From Firmicutes bacterium HGW-Firmicutes-1 (GTDB lineage: Bacteria; Bacillota; Clostridia; Lachnospirales; Vallitaleaceae), in NCBI GenBank assembly GCA_002841625.1, contig PHAG01000008.1, positions 1 through 64,000 on the forward strand: a DNA stretch of 64,000 nt, given 5' to 3'. Made by a program: the position numbers and the translations under genes. The notes under the pieces are model-generated. The model was not told where the DNA came from and made no database searches. It saw only the letters and a list, made by a program, of their open reading frames with translations. Positions 61,599 through 64,000 of the stretch are shown in pieces (within the stretch, counting starts at the first letter, position 1; each line of letters begins with the position of its first letter).

Positions 61599-64000
61599 AT
61601 GCCAAGAGATTATAGTATAAAAAAGGTTTTGGTTATTGGATCAGGACCGATTGTAATAGGACAAGCAGCAGAATTTGACTATTCTGGAACACAGTGTTGT
61701 CAAGCGTTAAAGGAAGAAGGCGTAGAAACAGTTCTGGTAAATAGCAATCCAGCAACCATTATGACAGATAAAGAAATCGCAGATCAAATCTACATTGAGC
61801 CATTGACATTAAAGTATTTAGAAAAGGTAATAGATAGGGAAAGACCAGATAGCTTAATAGCAGGAATGGGTGGACAAACAGGACTTAATTTAGCAGTTGA
61901 ACTACATGACGCAGGTATTTTAGAAAAATATGGTGTTAGAGTTATTGGAACTCAAATTGCTGCAATTAAGGAAGGGGAAGACCGAGAAGATTTCAAGAAA
62001 TTAATGGAAAAGATTGGTCAACCTGTTATAGAAAGTAAAATAGTAACAACTATGGAGGAAGGCGTAGACTTTGCTGCCCAGATCGGATATCCAGTAGTTG
62101 TAAGACCCGCCTATACACTTGGTGGTTCAGGCGGTGGAATCGCAGAAGACCGTGAAGAGCTCAAACAAATTCTAGCACAAGGCTTACAATTAAGCCGTGT
62201 TGGTCAAGTGTTATTAGAAAAATCAATTAAGGGCTGGAAAGAAATTGAATATGAAGTAATGAGAGACGGCTTTGGTAATTGTATTACAGTATGTAATATG
62301 GAAAATATAGACCCTGTAGGAGTTCATACTGGTGATAGTATCGTTGTAGCTCCATCTCAAACCCTTTCTGATGTAGAATATCAAATGCTTAGAAAAGCAT
62401 CAATTGACATTATAAATGCAATTAAAATTGAAGGAGGCTGTAATGTACAATTAGCACTGCATCCAGAATCTTTTGAATATGCAATCATCGAAATAAATCC
62501 TAGAGTAAGTAGGTCATCAGCACTTGCATCTAAGGCAACGGGATATCCAATAGCTAAGGTTGCAACGAAAATTGCACTAGGCTATGGACTTGATGAAATA
62601 CAAAATGCAGTAACGAAGAAAACAACGGCTTGCTTTGAGCCTACCTTAGATTATTGTGTAATTAAAATTCCAAAATGGCCTTTTGATAAATTTAGAAGAG
62701 CAAAGAAGACCCTTGGAACAAAAATGATGGCTACGGGTGAGGTAATGGCAATAGGAAACACCTTTGAAGCGGCTCTTCTAAAGGCAGTACGGTCCTTAGA
62801 AATAGGCCAATACTCATTACACCATCCCAAAGCTGCACTTAGAGATATGGACGAGTTAAAGAGACGTGTTCAAGTACCAGATGATGAAAGATTATTTGAC
62901 TTAGCAGAGCTTCTTAGAAGAAACTATAGAATTGATAAGGTATGTCGTATAACAGGTATGGATCCCTTCTTTGTGGATAAAATCAAAGGAATCGTTGATG
63001 AAGAGGAACGTTTAAGAGAAGTAACCATTACAGATATCGATAGGGACTGGATGAGAGACCTAAAAAAGAAAGGCTTCTCTGATAAAGCAATTGCTGATTT
63101 TGTTGGTTGTCCTCCAGTTGAAGTATACAATCTTAGAAGAGCTTTCCAAATTAACGCAGTCTTTAAAATGGTAGATACCTGTGGTGGAGAATTTGAAGCA
63201 GTTTCACCATATTATTACTCAACTTACGATGAATATGATGAAGTTGAAGTTACTGATAGAAAGAAAGTTATGGTTTTAGGTTCAGGACCAATTAGAATTG
63301 GACAAGGTATTGAGTTCGATTATTGCTCAGTGCATGGAATTATGGCACTGAAAAAAGCAGGTATTGAAACAATTATAGTGAATAACAATCCAGAAACTGT
63401 TAGTACAGATTTTGATATAGCAGATAAGCTTTACTTTGAACCTTTAACTGAAGAAGATGTCCTTAATATTATTGAAAAAGAGAAACCAAGTGGTGTAATC
63501 TTACAATTTGGGGGACAAACAGCCATTAAGTTAGCAAGTTTCTTAAGTGAAATGAATGTTCCAATACTTGGAACAAAACCAGAGCAAATAGATGAAGCAG
63601 AAGATAGAGAAAAGTTTGACGATCTTATGGAAAAATTAGATATTAAAAGACCAAAAGGGAAAGCTGTCTGGAAACTGAAAGAAGGCTTAGCAGAAGCTGA
63701 ATTGCTTGGTTATCCGGTACTTGTAAGGCCTTCCTATGTACTTGGTGGCCAGGGCATGGAAATCACTTACAATGAGATTGAGCTAGAAAGGTACTTGGTT
63801 CAAGCCTTTGAGAGAGATCATAAAAACCCAGTTCTAATAGACCGTTATTTAACTGGTAGAGAAATTGAAGTTGATGCAATCTGTGATGGGGAAAACATTC
63901 TTATTCCAGGAATCATGGAGCATTTGGAAAGAGCAGGCATTCACTCAGGTGATAGTATCTCCATTTATCCGCCTCAAAATATTTCTCAATCCATAAAGGA
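61599..64000 (+). CDS. carB: Carbamoyl-phosphate synthase large subunit (partial, runs off window)
   Basis: About 800 of an expected 1070 residues are present. The first synthase half begins [30 protein letters not shown] and has the ATP-grasp block [16 protein letters not shown]. The second half repeats this as [21 protein letters not shown] and [16 protein letters not shown]. The frame is open to the last base. An in-frame ATG at 61563 exists, but MPR at 61599 matches the family start and follows AAAGGTG. It makes carbamoyl phosphate from bicarbonate, ammonia and two ATP. Confidence 0.96.
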   Translation, partial: MPRDYSIKKVLVIGSGPIVIGQAAEFDYSGTQCCQALKEEGVETVLVNSNPATIMTDKEIADQIYIEPLTLKYLEKVIDRERPDSLIAGMGGQTGLNLAVELHDAGILEKYGVRVIGTQIAAIKEGEDREDFKKLMEKIGQPVIESKIVTTMEEGVDFAAQIGYPVVVRPAYTLGGSGGGIAEDREELKQILAQGLQLSRVGQVLLEKSIKGWKEIEYEVMRDGFGNCITVCNMENIDPVGVHTGDSIVVAPSQTLSDVEYQMLRKASIDIINAIKIEGGCNVQLALHPESFEYAIIEINPRVSRSSALASKATGYPIAKVATKIALGYGLDEIQNAVTKKTTACFEPTLDYCVIKIPKWPFDKFRRAKKTLGTKMMATGEVMAIGNTFEAALLKAVRSLEIGQYSLHHPKAALRDMDELKRRVQVPDDERLFDLAELLRRNYRIDKVCRITGMDPFFVDKIKGIVDEEERLREVTITDIDRDWMRDLKKKGFSDKAIADFVGCPPVEVYNLRRAFQINAVFKMVDTCGGEFEAVSPYYYSTYDEYDEVEVTDRKKVMVLGSGPIRIGQGIEFDYCSVHGIMALKKAGIETIIVNNNPETVSTDFDIADKLYFEPLTEEDVLNIIEKEKPSGVILQFGGQTAIKLASFLSEMNVPILGTKPEQIDEAEDREKFDDLMEKLDIKRPKGKAVWKLKEGLAEAELLGYPVLVRPSYVLGGQGMEITYNEIELERYLVQAFERDHKNPVLIDRYLTGREIEVDAICDGENILIPGIMEHLERAGIHSGDSISIYPPQNISQSIK

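Overview
The window is AT-rich bacterial DNA. Strong AGGAGG-type ribosome binding sites, T-rich intrinsic terminators, frequent TTG/GTG starts, a CIRCE/HrcA operator, a guanine riboswitch and a DUF4250 protein all point to a Gram-positive anaerobe of the class Clostridia. A motile, c-di-GMP-using relative of the Lachnospirales is my best guess. This placement is inference from gene content, not from a database match.

Layout. (1) 1-557: 3' tail of a 23S rRNA gene, two terminators and no 5S gene. (2) 558-13552: a signalling block with a GGDEF-EAL protein, an EAL-CBS-GGDEF protein, a secretion-signal-less lysozyme-like protein, a self-regulated MarR/flavoprotein operon, a K+ channel fused to a repeat domain, a PAS-GGDEF protein, CheX, a methyltransferase and ThpR. 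(3) 13819-30660: gap, a KaiC-like/PEP-synthase-like protein, a two-component system, a beta-hydroxyacid dehydrogenase, another GGDEF protein, an MCP, YbaK, a nitronate monooxygenase, a YdcZ pair divergent from a Crp-type regulator, and a 12-TM protein with a LuxR-type DNA-binding tail. (4) 30864-40878: a tight six-gene envelope cluster with a diverged LemA, DUF2207, a zinc-ribbon giant, a canonical LemA, a secreted HExxH protein and a membrane protein. (5) 41019-46615: guanine riboswitch, xpt and a BMP-type nucleoside ABC transporter, forming a purine salvage unit. (6) 46806-56553: CIRCE-controlled Hsp20, a hairpin-rich insertion-like segment, a C39-like peptidase, an acyltransferase, an unusual tRNA-Pro(GGG), DUF4250, an MFS gene, free-Met-sulfoxide reductase, split ThrE, an exonuclease, an MFS pump behind a leader-peptide attenuator, and a ROK sugar kinase. 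(7) 56801-64000: the pyrimidine operon pyrB-pyrC-pyrF-carA-carB (carB runs off the end).

The most interesting regulatory element is the pyr leader. A consensus promoter is followed by a 53-codon reading frame with a strong RBS, a pause-like hairpin, and a long terminator hairpin whose 3' arm begins with the stop codon of that frame. This is the architecture expected of translation-coupled, UTP-sensing attenuation as in enterobacterial pyrBI. I see no convincing PyrR site.

Other candidate novelties are two dispersed hairpin repeat families. Family A has about 78 bp copies at 14906, 20608, 27254 and 55594, plus a deleted relic at 55547. Family B has flanks TTCAG-YTGTCGA with long arms, at 23124, 47397 and 47656. 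A 310-bp segment (47399-47708) with inverted ends sits exactly between two copies of the same terminator. The six-gene LemA cluster has no described function that I recognise. Start codons were often moved downstream of the longest frame to agree with the ribosome binding site; each case is stated.
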